Source: Nitrospirota bacterium
GTDB lineage: Bacteria > Nitrospirota > Thermodesulfovibrionia > UBA6902
DNA length: 37,925 nt
Assembly (NCBI GenBank): GCA_016213945.1
Contig: JACQZF010000051.1
Coordinates: 1-37,925, forward strand
Direction: 5' to 3'
The position numbers and the translations under genes were made by a program. Positions 1-7,436 of this stretch are shown here, piece after piece. The number at the start of each line of letters is the position of its first letter. The first letter of the stretch is position 1. The notes beneath the pieces are model-generated. The model had not been told where the DNA came from. It saw only the letters and a program-made list of their open reading frames with translations, and did not search any database.

Positions 1-359
1 AACCATGCGTCGATACTTCGTTGGAAAGACAAAATGATACAGCAATACACTGACATTATGGCTCTTATGTATATAGATGCTCACGTCATCTATTATACTC
101 GCCGCAAGCGGCGGGGAATTAGACCCTAAGAGAGATTAATTCGGTTCTGCTAAAAAGCCCGCCCTGGTACATGAATTGCCCCCGCTGTCAGAAGAATCTG
201 GAATTTCTTAAGAGCGTTACTAATTTTACTGCGAGACAAGAATGAAAGCAAGAAAAAAAGAGGATGCAAAAATTTGATTGAGAGTGCTTGCAACCAGTTT
301 AAAAACATATTAAGATTGACATAGGAATTTCAATAATTATCCGGGAGGCAAACACCGAT
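1..359. other. Gene-poor left edge with small hairpin and a doubtful 24-codon ORF
   Basis: No convincing gene lies here. A short perfect inverted repeat (CGCCGC-AA-GCGGCG) sits at 100-113, followed by AT-rich sequence but no U-tract, so it looks more like a dispersed repeat than a terminator. A 24-codon ORF at 171-245 (+) begins MNCPRCQKN and so carries one CxxC pair. It has no visible ribosome binding site and may be the remnant of a zinc-ribbon gene. A TTGACA hexamer at 316-321 lacks a well-placed -10. GGGAGG at 343-348 is the Shine-Dalgarno of the next gene. Confidence 0.4.
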
Positions 360-1508
360 ATGCTTAACGTTCCTGTTCCATATGAGAAGCTGCTCTTGTT
401 TCAGGAGAGCATCGGCCTCGACAGCAGCGAGCTGAAGAAGCTGGGGCCGTTCAAATCCGTCTTTGTCAGCAGGAAACAGGAGTTCGCCGATTATTTCTAC
501 AACGTTTTCCTGGGCATCCCTGAGACTAAACTCATTCTTGAACATGTTCAGATCCCGGGGGTTTTACGCAAGGCATGGGCAGGCTGGTTCGAGATGCTTT
601 TCAGCTCGACATTGGACAATGAATTCATAGCCCGCCTCTGGAAGATAGGCCTGAGGCATGTTGAGGTAAATCTCGATCAGAGATATTCAAACCTCGGCTT
701 TTCCGTGGCAAGGCAGTTTTGCCAGAACATCGTGTTCACGGAGGTCCCGCCTGATCAGGCCGGAGCTGTTTCTCAGCTTGTCAACAAGCTGCTGGACTTT
801 TGCCTGTTGATCGAGACAAGCGCCTATATCGAGGCCACCAGCAGGTGCGATATAGAGATCATCAAGGGCATAGCGGACAAGATCAGAAACCGCGTGATCG
901 TCATCGGCGGATTTATCAGAAGGCTCCATAAGAAAAGCGACGTGAATGACCCGGCGTATGGAATTTACAATTCTTTGATAATGGAGAGTGTCTCATGCGA
1001 GCGCATGGTGTCTGACATCAAGACATACTTTGATATCTATGAAAAAGACCCGAAGATCATGGCGCTCCAGCTTGATAAATTGATAAGGAATGCCCTTGAC
1101 AGATTGCAGGTCAAGGAAAAATTCAGCAATGTCAAAATTGACGTGCGTCTTGATGCCTCCGCGCCGCAGGTCCTTGGCGACCGTGAAGAAATTGAGAACG
1201 TTTTTTTCCATATACTTGAAAACAGCCTTGAGGCTGTTGACCGGAAGGACCCGTTAATTCAGATCTTCTCGATCGTGAATGACGCACTGCCTAACCGCGT
1301 CAGGATCGAGATATTCAACACAGGCATTCCTCCGGGCCCTGAAGATATGGAGAAGATCTTTTCTCCCTTTTACTCAACCAAGCCGCTTGGCACGGGTTTT
1401 GGACTTGCCATCTCTAAATTAGCGTTAAAGAAGAACTACGGTTCAATGACGATTGAGCCTGTGCCGGAAGAAGGGACAAGGGTAATAATGATTTTATCGA
1501 CACCTTAG
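360..1508 (+). CDS. Globin-coupled histidine-kinase-like sensor lacking the usual phosphoacceptor His
   Basis: Residues about 1-150 look like a protoglobin/globin-coupled sensor domain. Its signature is a helical region with IGLRHVEVNLDQRY, where the His is the probable proximal heme ligand. Residues about 165-240 align with a dimerisation/phosphotransfer helix pair, and about 270-382 form an HATPase_c domain with an N-box (HILENSLEAVD), a G1-like NTGIPP and a G2 segment GTGFGLAISK. There is no membrane segment, so this is a cytoplasmic heme gas or redox sensor. The oddity is that the helix normally reading AHEIRNP reads ADKIRNR, with Asp at the His position and Arg at the Pro position. The protein may therefore bind ATP without autophosphorylating, or act through a partner. 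No response regulator is adjacent. The start is supported by GGGAGG about 11 nt upstream. Domain assignment is good; signalling output is unknown. Confidence 0.8.
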   Translation: MLNVPVPYEKLLLFQESIGLDSSELKKLGPFKSVFVSRKQEFADYFYNVFLGIPETKLILEHVQIPGVLRKAWAGWFEMLFSSTLDNEFIARLWKIGLRHVEVNLDQRYSNLGFSVARQFCQNIVFTEVPPDQAGAVSQLVNKLLDFCLLIETSAYIEATSRCDIEIIKGIADKIRNRVIVIGGFIRRLHKKSDVNDPAYGIYNSLIMESVSCERMVSDIKTYFDIYEKDPKIMALQLDKLIRNALDRLQVKEKFSNVKIDVRLDASAPQVLGDREEIENVFFHILENSLEAVDRKDPLIQIFSIVNDALPNRVRIEIFNTGIPPGPEDMEKIFSPFYSTKPLGTGFGLAISKLALKKNYGSMTIEPVPEEGTRVIMILSTP

Positions 1509-1510
1509 CG

Positions 1511-2197
1511 CTACCCCTTTTTCTCCCAGATCAAGGCCTTTGCGTAATGTTTAAACATTCTTTCACGTTCTTTAAATTCCTTTGAATGCACCCTGCCCTT
1601 TCCGGTAGCGCTTTTCGTGTCGGCATGGAGCATCTCATGATAAACAACATACTCAATGTAATAGCGCGGCACCCTTGAGGAATCGAGCACCGGGTTGATC
1701 CTTATTATCCCTTCGTCCCTGCTGAAGCTGCCGAGGACCCTCCTTCTGACAGCGCGCCCGGGGCATTTTGCGCCCCATGTGATCCTTGCGGAGACCTTGC
1801 CGTCAAAATACTCGCTGTTCACAGAATGATATATACCGGTGAGGTCGTAAAACCTGCCGACAGTTTTTAGTTTAACGTTCTTCGGCTTCCTCTTAACATG
1901 CTCCATATTATCGCTGATAAATCTTCTGATGTGCGGGGTCTTTCCCTTTCTGCGCGTCATCATGCCCGTTATCTCGTCAAGGACCTCAGCTCCCGCACTG
2001 AGGAACATCCTGTGGAGCCTGACCGAGATGGAATTGCCCCGCGGCCTCACTGAGATCATGCTTGTGGAATTTTGCGTGAATATAAGCGAGACGGACCTGC
2101 CCGCGGCTTTCTCAAAATGAAACCTGAGTGAACATTCATCATGAAAAAAGGGCAATGCTAATTGACTGACATTGTCTGCGGCAGAACGGTCTGACAT
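1511..2197 (-). CDS. SprT/YgjP-like zinc metallopeptidase
   Basis: A protein of 228 residues with a C-terminal zinc-protease signature. YHEMLHA (HExxH) near residue 186 is followed by a third His in GRVHSKEF and the acidic/aromatic tail typical of SprT-like families. The middle contains YHSVNSEYFDG and ITWG, which resemble the SprT substrate-cleft strands. The first 100 residues (including VRLHRMFLSAGAEVLDEI) are common in this bacterial subgroup. SprT-like enzymes cleave proteins, in eukaryotes DNA-protein crosslinks; the bacterial substrate is not established. The gene is divergent from priA, and the two 5' regions lie only about 50 bp apart. A TATAAT (2211 down to 2206) ends 8 nt before the ATG with no Shine-Dalgarno, which would give a nearly leaderless mRNA. 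No signal peptide is seen. Confidence 0.75.
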   Translation of the reverse strand: MSDRSAADNVSQLALPFFHDECSLRFHFEKAAGRSVSLIFTQNSTSMISVRPRGNSISVRLHRMFLSAGAEVLDEITGMMTRRKGKTPHIRRFISDNMEHVKRKPKNVKLKTVGRFYDLTGIYHSVNSEYFDGKVSARITWGAKCPGRAVRRRVLGSFSRDEGIIRINPVLDSSRVPRYYIEYVVYHEMLHADTKSATGKGRVHSKEFKERERMFKHYAKALIWEKKG

Positions 2198-2249
2198 TAA
2201 TAAATATTATACAGGTTTATCCTTTGAAATTTTAATGTACAATAAGACG

Positions 2250-4343
2250 ATGTCAGATCAGATGAAAGTAAATATTTTATTTCCGATAAATGCCAATGCG
2301 TTTACGTACCTGGTCCCTGAAGAACTCCAGTCAAAGATCAAAATTGGCGCGCGAGTCCTTGCGCCTTTTAAGAGAGGGAAAAAGATTGGGATAGTTCAGA
2401 GGACAGAAGACAGAGGACAGAGGACAGAAGTCAGAAGACAGAGCACAGAGGACAGAAGACAGAAGACAGAGGTCAGGACAGGACATAAGGCAGCAGGTAC
2501 AGGCTTTAAGAAAGAAATAATCCTGAAACCAATTGAAGCGGTGCTTGATGACGAGCCTCTTGTTCCTGAAAGCTTGTTGAAACTGATCGAGTGGACCGGG
2601 CAGTATTATATGTCGACTGCCGGGCTGGCGTTAAAAAATGCGATTCCATCAGGGATATTTGAAGGCAAGAAAGGCGGCAAAGGCAGGATCACTTATGATG
2701 ATGAGATACGGCCCGCGGCCATTTTCAATCTCACCTCTGAACAGGAAAAGGCCCTGTCCGAAATTAACAAGGCACAATCAGGCGCCTTTCTCCTTCACGG
2801 TGTGACCGGGAGCGGCAAGACTGAGATATACCTCCGGGCCATTGAGGCGCTCGGCGATAAAGAGACGATCATGCTTGTGCCGGAAATCGCCCTCACGGCA
2901 CAGATAATTGACAGGTTCCGCAGCCGCTTCAAAGACAAGGTCGCGTTTTTTCACAGCGGGCTTTCTCCGGGTGAAAGGATATCACAGTGGCGCAAGATCA
3001 GAAACGGCGAGGTTAAAATTGCCCTCGGCGTAAGGAGCGCGGTCTTTGCGCCTTTTAATAATCTCGGACTCATCATCATTGATGAAGAACACGAGGCCTC
3101 TTACAAACAGTTTGAGGGCCTGCGGTACAGCGCGAGGGACGTTGCCCTTGCAAGGGCCAAGATAGAGGGAATAAAAATTGTCCTTGGTTCCGCCACTCCT
3201 TCACTTGAGACCTTCTATTATGCAAAGAAAGGTAAGCTCACGTACCTCGAACTGACCCACAGGATCGAGCAAAAACCGATGCCCCGGGTTGAGATCGTAG
3301 ACATGACAAAAGAGGAAAAGGAATCCCTGTCATATTCAAAAAAACTGCTTGGTGTTTTAAAAGAGGCCCTTGCAAACGGCCATCAGTCTCTCATTATGCT
3401 AAACAGACGCGGATACTCCCCCTTTCTCATGTGCGTGGACTGCGGATACACGTATAAATGCCCGGCGTGCAGTATTACACTCACCTATCACAAGGACACA
3501 AAGACCCTGAACTGCCATTACTGTAATTCATTTCTGGAACCGCAGGATGTGTGCCCTCAATGCAAGGGAGTGAAAATAAAATACATAGGGCTCGGCACGC
3601 AAAGGATCGAGGAAGAGCTTCAGGCCCTGATACCTGAGCTTGTCCTGAAAAGGATGGACCGGGACACCACGAGAAAAAAGCTCTCTCATTACAGGATAGT
3701 GAAGGACATGGAGGAAAAAAAGATCGACGTGCTTTTGGGCACACAGATGATAGCAAAGGGGCATGATTTCCCTGACGTAACGGTTGCCGCCGTGGTGTTT
3801 GCGGATGTGGCATTGAACCTGCCTGATTTCAGGTCGTCGGAAAGGACCTTCCAGTTATTCACGCAGCTTGCGGGAAGGGCGGGACGCGGCGATGCCCCGG
3901 GGGAGGTATTTATACAGACCTACGAGCCGCATCATTATGTCTTTAACTATGTTTGCGGTCATAACTACACAGGGTTCTATCAAAACGAAATAGAGTTGAG
4001 AAAGGAGCTTGCCTATCCTCCTTTCAGTAAATTGATAAGGATCGTTTTCAATTTCAAAAGCAAAGATACCGCAAAGAAGATAATGAAAGATGTCTCAGCG
4101 AGAGTAAAAAAGATAACCCCCCCATTCCCCCCCTTGGCAAGGGGGGGCGACGGGGGGGTTGCAATCCTCGGGCCTGCGCCGGCCCCAGTTGAAAAGATCA
4201 GAAATTACTGGCGGTGGCATCTCATCCTGAAAGGTAAGAATTCAAAGTCCCTCCGTCAGGCCGCGTCATCTGTTTTAGAGGCAATGAGAGATATTAAAGA
4301 AATAAAGATCGATGTGGACGTGGACCCGATAAACCTTTTGTGA
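2250..4343 (+). CDS. priA: Primosomal replication restart helicase PriA
   Basis: PriA reloads the replisome at stalled forks. About 697 residues from ATG 2250. An N-terminal 3'-DNA-binding domain (FPINANAFTYLVPEEL) is followed by a DEAH-type helicase core with Walker A GVTGSGKTEIY (about residue 183), DEEH (about 278) and GSATPS. The zinc-binding module has paired cysteines (CVDCGYTYKCPAC, CHYC, CPQC) at nt 3430-3570, and motif VI is QLAGRAGR. Two in-frame repeat insertions are unusual: a 7-bp tandem tract at 2402-2478 in the N-terminal region, and a C/G-tract palindrome at 4115-4160 in the C-terminal domain. The frame stays open across both. The start is uncertain: 2172, 2235, 2250 and 2262 are all possible. 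2250 or 2262 fits the family N-terminus best, and TACAAT ends 6 nt before 2250. Confidence 0.95.
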   Translation: MSDQMKVNILFPINANAFTYLVPEELQSKIKIGARVLAPFKRGKKIGIVQRTEDRGQRTEVRRQSTEDRRQKTEVRTGHKAAGTGFKKEIILKPIEAVLDDEPLVPESLLKLIEWTGQYYMSTAGLALKNAIPSGIFEGKKGGKGRITYDDEIRPAAIFNLTSEQEKALSEINKAQSGAFLLHGVTGSGKTEIYLRAIEALGDKETIMLVPEIALTAQIIDRFRSRFKDKVAFFHSGLSPGERISQWRKIRNGEVKIALGVRSAVFAPFNNLGLIIIDEEHEASYKQFEGLRYSARDVALARAKIEGIKIVLGSATPSLETFYYAKKGKLTYLELTHRIEQKPMPRVEIVDMTKEEKESLSYSKKLLGVLKEALANGHQSLIMLNRRGYSPFLMCVDCGYTYKCPACSITLTYHKDTKTLNCHYCNSFLEPQDVCPQCKGVKIKYIGLGTQRIEEELQALIPELVLKRMDRDTTRKKLSHYRIVKDMEEKKIDVLLGTQMIAKGHDFPDVTVAAVVFADVALNLPDFRSSERTFQLFTQLAGRAGRGDAPGEVFIQTYEPHHYVFNYVCGHNYTGFYQNEIELRKELAYPPFSKLIRIVFNFKSKDTAKKIMKDVSARVKKITPPFPPLARGGDGGVAILGPAPAPVEKIRNYWRWHLILKGKNSKSLRQAASSVLEAMRDIKEIKIDVDVDPINLL
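2402..2478 (+). repeat. 7-bp tandem repeat (GACAGAR) inside priA
   Basis: Eleven imperfect copies of GACAGAA/GACAGAG stand head to tail. Because 7 is not divisible by 3, three units (21 bp) encode one heptapeptide, and the protein carries a degenerate TEDRRQK repeat. The same heptamer occurs at 15228-15283, so it is a dispersed family and not a PriA feature. Confidence 0.9.
4115..4160. repeat. C/G-tract palindromic repeat inside priA
   Basis: An imperfect inverted repeat runs from AACCCCCCC to GGGGGGGTT, with internal CCTTGGCAAGG. It is read in frame as a peptide containing PPFPPLARGGDGG, lying between two conserved C-terminal segments of PriA. It contains four runs of seven identical C or G bases. 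The cspA terminator at 7377-7408 (CCCCCTTGCT...AGCAAGGGGG) is similar in sequence and may be the same family in an intergenic role. Confidence 0.8.
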
Positions 4344-4345
4344 GG

Positions 4346-4744
4346 CTACACTTCTTCGTCGATCAAGTGTCTTTTTTCTTCGAGGTATTCTTCAAGCTTG
4401 TGTAATTTGCCATGCAGGAAATCACGGATCTTTATCAGGTTGCCTTTTCCATCCGGCAAGCTGCCTTCCCTCGGGACCACCCTGCCTTTAAACTCCGATA
4501 AAAGCTTTGTGTCGGGGGGGATATAAAAATGCAGTTCGACCTCAGCGCCTTCAGGCAGAGGATCATCAGTTTCTACAAACACCTTCCCTTTGTTTGTATT
4601 AAGCAGGAAATTCGGACACTCCGCCGGCACAGCATCGCCGTATTTAACTGCCAGACATAGAGGAAAGTGGACCTGTTTTGTCTCCCTGGTGTCACGAAAA
4701 TATTCTTCAGCCTTGCCTTTCTTATCGATGAAATACTTGTCCAT
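4346..4744 (-). CDS. PilZ-like domain protein (degenerate)
   Basis: A cytoplasmic protein of 132 residues. The central pattern (GKVFVETDDPLPEGAEV, then LHFYIPPDTKLL, then FKGRVV) matches the beta-barrel layout of PilZ domains of the type with a glycine/acidic turn and a hydrophobic lipid- or nucleotide-facing strand. The usual c-di-GMP contacts, RxxxR and D/NxSxxG, are not evident, so ligand binding is doubtful. The C-terminus is a charged helix (KLEEYLEEKRHL). It ends 2 bp from the priA stop and is convergent with it. The PilZ assignment rests on pattern only; it could be another small beta-barrel family. Confidence 0.55.
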   Translation of the reverse strand: MDKYFIDKKGKAEEYFRDTRETKQVHFPLCLAVKYGDAVPAECPNFLLNTNKGKVFVETDDPLPEGAEVELHFYIPPDTKLLSEFKGRVVPREGSLPDGKGNLIKIRDFLHGKLHKLEEYLEEKRHLIDEEV

Positions 4745-4808
4745 ACAAGTTATCCTTGCGTAAGAACCTCTTTAACTACTTAGAGTCTTTTTATAACGCA
4801 CCTTTTTC

Positions 4809-4898
4809 TGTCATTCCGGCTTGTCCGGAATCTTTCTCCAGAAGGATTCCAGACGCGCGGAGCCTGTCCCGACTTGTTCGGGGCTTGCGGGAATGACA
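4809..4898. repeat. Intergenic palindromic repeat ending TGTCATTCC / GGAATGACA
   Basis: A 90-bp element is bounded by a 9-bp inverted repeat and contains further pairs (CCGGCTTGTCCGG; CCCGACTTGTTCGGG). It belongs to the widespread class of short dispersed repeats that read as CHSG/AGMT-like peptides when translated. A relative lies at 22802-22880. It fills most of the gap 4745-4922 and no gene was seen there. Confidence 0.6.
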
Positions 4899-4922
4899 AA
4901 TTTCAGGGTTTATAAACGCCCA

Positions 4923-5537
4923 CTATTTAATCTGCTTTCTCTTTTCTTCCAGCTCGACGTCGATGTTTTTTAATTGGTTCAGCTTTTCAGTTATCTTTTT
5001 ATTTTCGCTTTCAAGTTCTTTGTTAGCGCTTTCAAGCTTTTTTATTTCCCTTTCAAGTCTTTTGTGCTCTCTCTGAAGGTCATTGTTCGCGCTCTCAAGT
5101 TCCGGGATTCCTTTCCTTAACCTTTCCACCCTTTCTCTCAACTCTTCATTTCGATCGGAGTACCTTACAATCTCTTCAAGCATGCGGAGCCAGTTTTGAA
5201 TAAAGTCTTTCCTGCCGTATTCAGGACTTAGCGACTCAAATGTCTTAAGCTCCTTTAATGCCCTGCGGTTATCAGGCGCCGGATTTCTGTAATGTGAAAA
5301 GAGAAAGGCAAGCTTAAGGTGCGCATTCACAGCAAAGGTCGCATCCGTCGGTCTTTTTTTTGCTTCCAATAACCATTCAATCTCTTTCTGAAATCCCGCC
5401 GGTTCCAGAGCTGTATACTCTGCGTAAAGGGGATCGGAGGGCATTTCCTTTTGAATGCTTCTCCCGGTACATTGAAACGCAGATGCAACTAACAGGAGCA
5501 AAGCGACTATGCTGATAACTTCAATCAATCTGTTCAT
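4923..5537 (-). CDS. Membrane-anchored coiled-coil protein, possible lipoprotein (QseG/YfhG-like)
   Basis: About 204 residues from the ATG at 5537. An N-terminal hydrophobic segment (IVALLLLVASAF) ends in QC, resembling a weak lipobox, so lipidation at that Cys is possible but not canonical. A helical middle region (TPR-like, about residues 45-110) follows. From about residue 115 to the end there is a strongly charged coiled coil with repeated ELESAN, KLESANKELE and ENKKITEKL, closing with NIDVELEEKRKQ. That ending resembles periplasmic QseG/YfhG-type lipoproteins, although no QseF/QseE partner is present. The frame stays open up to 5726, but that extension lacks a signal and is probably untranslated. 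Confidence 0.6.
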   Translation of the reverse strand: MNRLIEVISIVALLLLVASAFQCTGRSIQKEMPSDPLYAEYTALEPAGFQKEIEWLLEAKKRPTDATFAVNAHLKLAFLFSHYRNPAPDNRRALKELKTFESLSPEYGRKDFIQNWLRMLEEIVRYSDRNEELRERVERLRKGIPELESANNDLQREHKRLEREIKKLESANKELESENKKITEKLNQLKNIDVELEEKRKQIK

Positions 5538-5732
5538 TTCGTAATAATTAGGTATCCGTTCTTTCTCTATATCAGGCCCCCTTGTTAATAATCTCTCCTG
5601 GTTATTATACCCTACTTTCACCCACTTTAATGAAAATTTAGCACAAAATCCTTTTTTGTCAAGCTTGGCGCTTTTGATCAAAATACATTTCCCGGTCTTG
5701 ACACGAAGCGGATTCATTGATAGCATTTATTC

Positions 5733-6308
5733 ATGGAAACACCTTTACAAATTGTTTTGCGGGATGTCGATCTCTACAAAGAGAGCCTCGACGAAGAGAT
5801 CAAAAAATGGTCTGCTAAACTTGAAGAATATCATCCCCAGATCATCAGTTGCCGGGTTGTTGTGGAGCGTCCTCATAAGAGCAGCCACAGCGGAAATTTA
5901 TTTAAGACCACTATAACGTTAAATGTGCCCGACAAGCAGATAGTTGTGAGCCACGAGCACCCTCTTCACCACAGTCACGAAGACATACACGTTGCAGTCC
6001 ATCACGCCTTTGATGATGTCGCGCGCCAGCTTGAAGAGCATTCCTTTATTATGAGCGGCAAGATAAAGAGCCATGACCATCTGCCCTATGGAGTGGTCGC
6101 CAAACTCTTCCCCGATGACGGCTACGGTTTCATAGAGGTGACCGGGGCAAGGGAGATATACTTCCACGAAAACAGCGTGCTCGACGGTTTTGATAAGCTT
6201 AAGATCGGCATGGAAGTCCGCTTTGCTGAAGAGATGGGGGAAAAGGGCCCGCAGGCAAGCACCGTAAAGATCGTCAGGAAAAACCACGCCCGCCACCGGG
6301 AGCATTAG
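5733..6308 (+). CDS. Ribosome hibernation factor HPF/RaiA fused to a cold-shock domain
   Basis: Residues 1-110 resemble the S30EA/HPF ribosome-binding fold, with a beta-alpha-beta start (IVLRDVDLYKESLDEEIKKW) and a basic, His-rich face. Residues about 123-185 form a cold-shock nucleic-acid-binding domain with RNP1 DGYGFIEV and RNP2 EIYFHEN. The family silences ribosomes in stationary phase; the CSD probably adds an RNA contact or temperature response (inference). The architecture is known in several bacterial phyla. It stands as a single gene, divergent from the coiled-coil protein, with no clear Shine-Dalgarno at the ATG. It ends 30 bp from the convergent Slp gene. Confidence 0.85.
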   Translation: METPLQIVLRDVDLYKESLDEEIKKWSAKLEEYHPQIISCRVVVERPHKSSHSGNLFKTTITLNVPDKQIVVSHEHPLHHSHEDIHVAVHHAFDDVARQLEEHSFIMSGKIKSHDHLPYGVVAKLFPDDGYGFIEVTGAREIYFHENSVLDGFDKLKIGMEVRFAEEMGEKGPQASTVKIVRKNHARHREH

Positions 6309-6337
6309 CCGGAAACAGACGTTGCTTAACACCTGTG

Positions 6338-6904
6338 TCACCACCACGGATAATACGGATAATCATAATAGGGGTAATGTCTGTAACGATAGTACGGATG
6401 ATACGGCGGCGGGTAATAGTATGGATAATAGTACGGGTATCTGTAATAGCCGGTATCCTTGTATTCCGACCACAGGTAGATCTCTTTTATCTCAAAGAGA
6501 GGATAAGTGTATTCCATTTCACCTATCATGCCATTGCGCAATCCGATAAACTCCCCTGCGATCGTGACCTCTCTTTTCTCTTTGTAAATGACAGGGTCTA
6601 AAAGCTCCTTGCCCCGGTAAAGCGCGAGAAACCTGCCGTCTTTTGTCCCGAGTGTTCTAAAGTAACCTCTTGTATCAACGGGCACATATATTGACTCCAG
6701 AAGAGAACCTTCCTTTGACATCGTTGTCTTCACAATGATACCGCCGAGGATGAACAGTTTGCCCTCGTTGTAAACGGGATTCTCTTTAATATCAGTAAGC
6801 TGAAAGTTTACGATGCCGCTCCTCATGAGGTCTTCTCTCAGCACCGGCACACATGAGATTACTATCAGGTTTGCAAGAATAATTATGAGCAGTTTTGTTT
6901 TCAT
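6338..6904 (-). CDS. Slp-family outer membrane lipoprotein with Tyr/Pro-rich tail
   Basis: A protein of 188 residues. The signal peptide MKTKLLIIILANLIVISC ends in a lipobox with Cys18. Residues about 20-140 match the Slp family: VNFQLTDIKENP, then KLFILGGIIVKTT, then PVDTRGYFRT, then a beta-rich barrel-like module. The last 40 residues are an extremely Tyr/Pro/His-rich tail (YPYYYPYYYPPPYHPYY and more). Slp proteins are starvation- or acid-induced lipoproteins of unclear function. The tail may be a surface or cell-wall contact region. It is transcribed away from cspA. Confidence 0.85.
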   Translation of the reverse strand: MKTKLLIIILANLIVISCVPVLREDLMRSGIVNFQLTDIKENPVYNEGKLFILGGIIVKTTMSKEGSLLESIYVPVDTRGYFRTLGTKDGRFLALYRGKELLDPVIYKEKREVTIAGEFIGLRNGMIGEMEYTYPLFEIKEIYLWSEYKDTGYYRYPYYYPYYYPPPYHPYYRYRHYPYYDYPYYPWW

Positions 6905-7017
6905 TTTCCATCAGTCTCCTTTTTGTCTCTATATAAAATAGATACTACAAATCTTGAGGGAATGCAAGCGGCGCTGCTTTGCAGTGTGTACTGTTTTGCA
7001 GTGGAAAAATTTTCTCC

Positions 7018-7047
7018 TTGACAAAGCACGCAACATAATGCCATGCT
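7018..7047 (+). promoter_or_regulatory. Candidate promoter of the cspA leader
   Basis: A perfect TTGACA lies at 7018-7023. The only -10 at the right distance is weak (CATGCT 7042-7047, 18-bp spacer; an alternative TAATGC at 7036 is too close). It would start a transcript near 7054, upstream of the hairpin at 7084-7116. The -35 is clear but the promoter as a whole is tentative. Confidence 0.4.
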
Positions 7048-7083
7048 CATAACAGAATTTTAGAAGTTTTTGCTGTTCTTAAG

Positions 7084-7116
7084 GCCACAAAGACTTTTTG
7101 ACTTTGTGGCTTTTTT
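7084..7116 (+). terminator. Intrinsic terminator in the cspA leader
   Basis: A perfect 9-bp stem, GCCACAAAG (7084-7092) with CTTTGTGGC (7102-7110), has a 9-nt loop and is followed by TTTTTT (7111-7116). It lies 50 bp upstream of the cspA start, in a divergent gap with no plus-strand gene before it. It therefore either terminates a short RNA of about 60 nt or attenuates cspA. A T-tract exists only in the plus direction. Confidence 0.8.
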
Positions 7117-7165
7117 GTATGTTAAGACCTCTGAGATTTCAGTTTAAAAAAAGGAGGTAAAAGAA

Positions 7166-7366
7166 ATGGCTAATGGAACAGTAAAATGGTTCAATGATGC
7201 AAAGGGTTTTGGCTTTATTGCATGTGAAGACGGAAGTGAAGCATTTGTTCACCACACATCAATCACAGGCAATGGTTTCAAGTCCCTTGCCGAAGGTGAA
7301 GCAGTAAGCTTTGATACCGAAAAAGGCCCGAAAGGCCCCAAGGCAATCAATGTTGTTAAACTGTAA
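7166..7366 (+). CDS. cspA: Cold-shock protein CspA family
   Basis: A single cold-shock domain of 66 residues, the normal family length. RNP1 is KGFGFIAC and RNP2 is EAFVHHTS, starting with the typical [15 protein letters not shown]. It binds single-stranded RNA and DNA as an RNA chaperone. The Shine-Dalgarno is strong (AAGGAGG about 10 nt before ATG). Upstream is a leader with an intrinsic terminator, and downstream is a strong hairpin terminator, so it is monocistronic. The leader suggests control by read-through (inference). Confidence 0.97.
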   Translation: MANGTVKWFNDAKGFGFIACEDGSEAFVHHTSITGNGFKSLAEGEAVSFDTEKGPKGPKAINVVKL

Positions 7367-7376
7367 TTGACACACT

Positions 7377-7409
7377 AAATCCCCCTTGCTCCCAAGCAAG
7401 GGGGATTTT
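7377..7409. terminator. Bidirectional terminator between cspA and tex
   Basis: A perfect 14-bp stem pairs AAATCCCCCTTGCT (7377-7390) with AGCAAGGGGGATTT (7395-7408) around a 4-nt loop. A/T flanks on both sides allow use for cspA (+) and for tex (-). The sequence resembles the dispersed C/G-tract palindrome found inside priA. Confidence 0.85.
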
Positions 7410-7436
7410 CATTTCCTGGTGTGCCTCCTCGACTTT

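Noticed and set aside
2402-2478. CRISPR-like repetition
   Set aside because: The units are 7 bp, directly adjacent and without spacers, so this is a simple tandem repeat.
5538-5726. N-terminal extension of the coiled-coil protein (from 5726)
   Set aside because: It would bury the hydrophobic export segment 63 residues deep and has no coding character.
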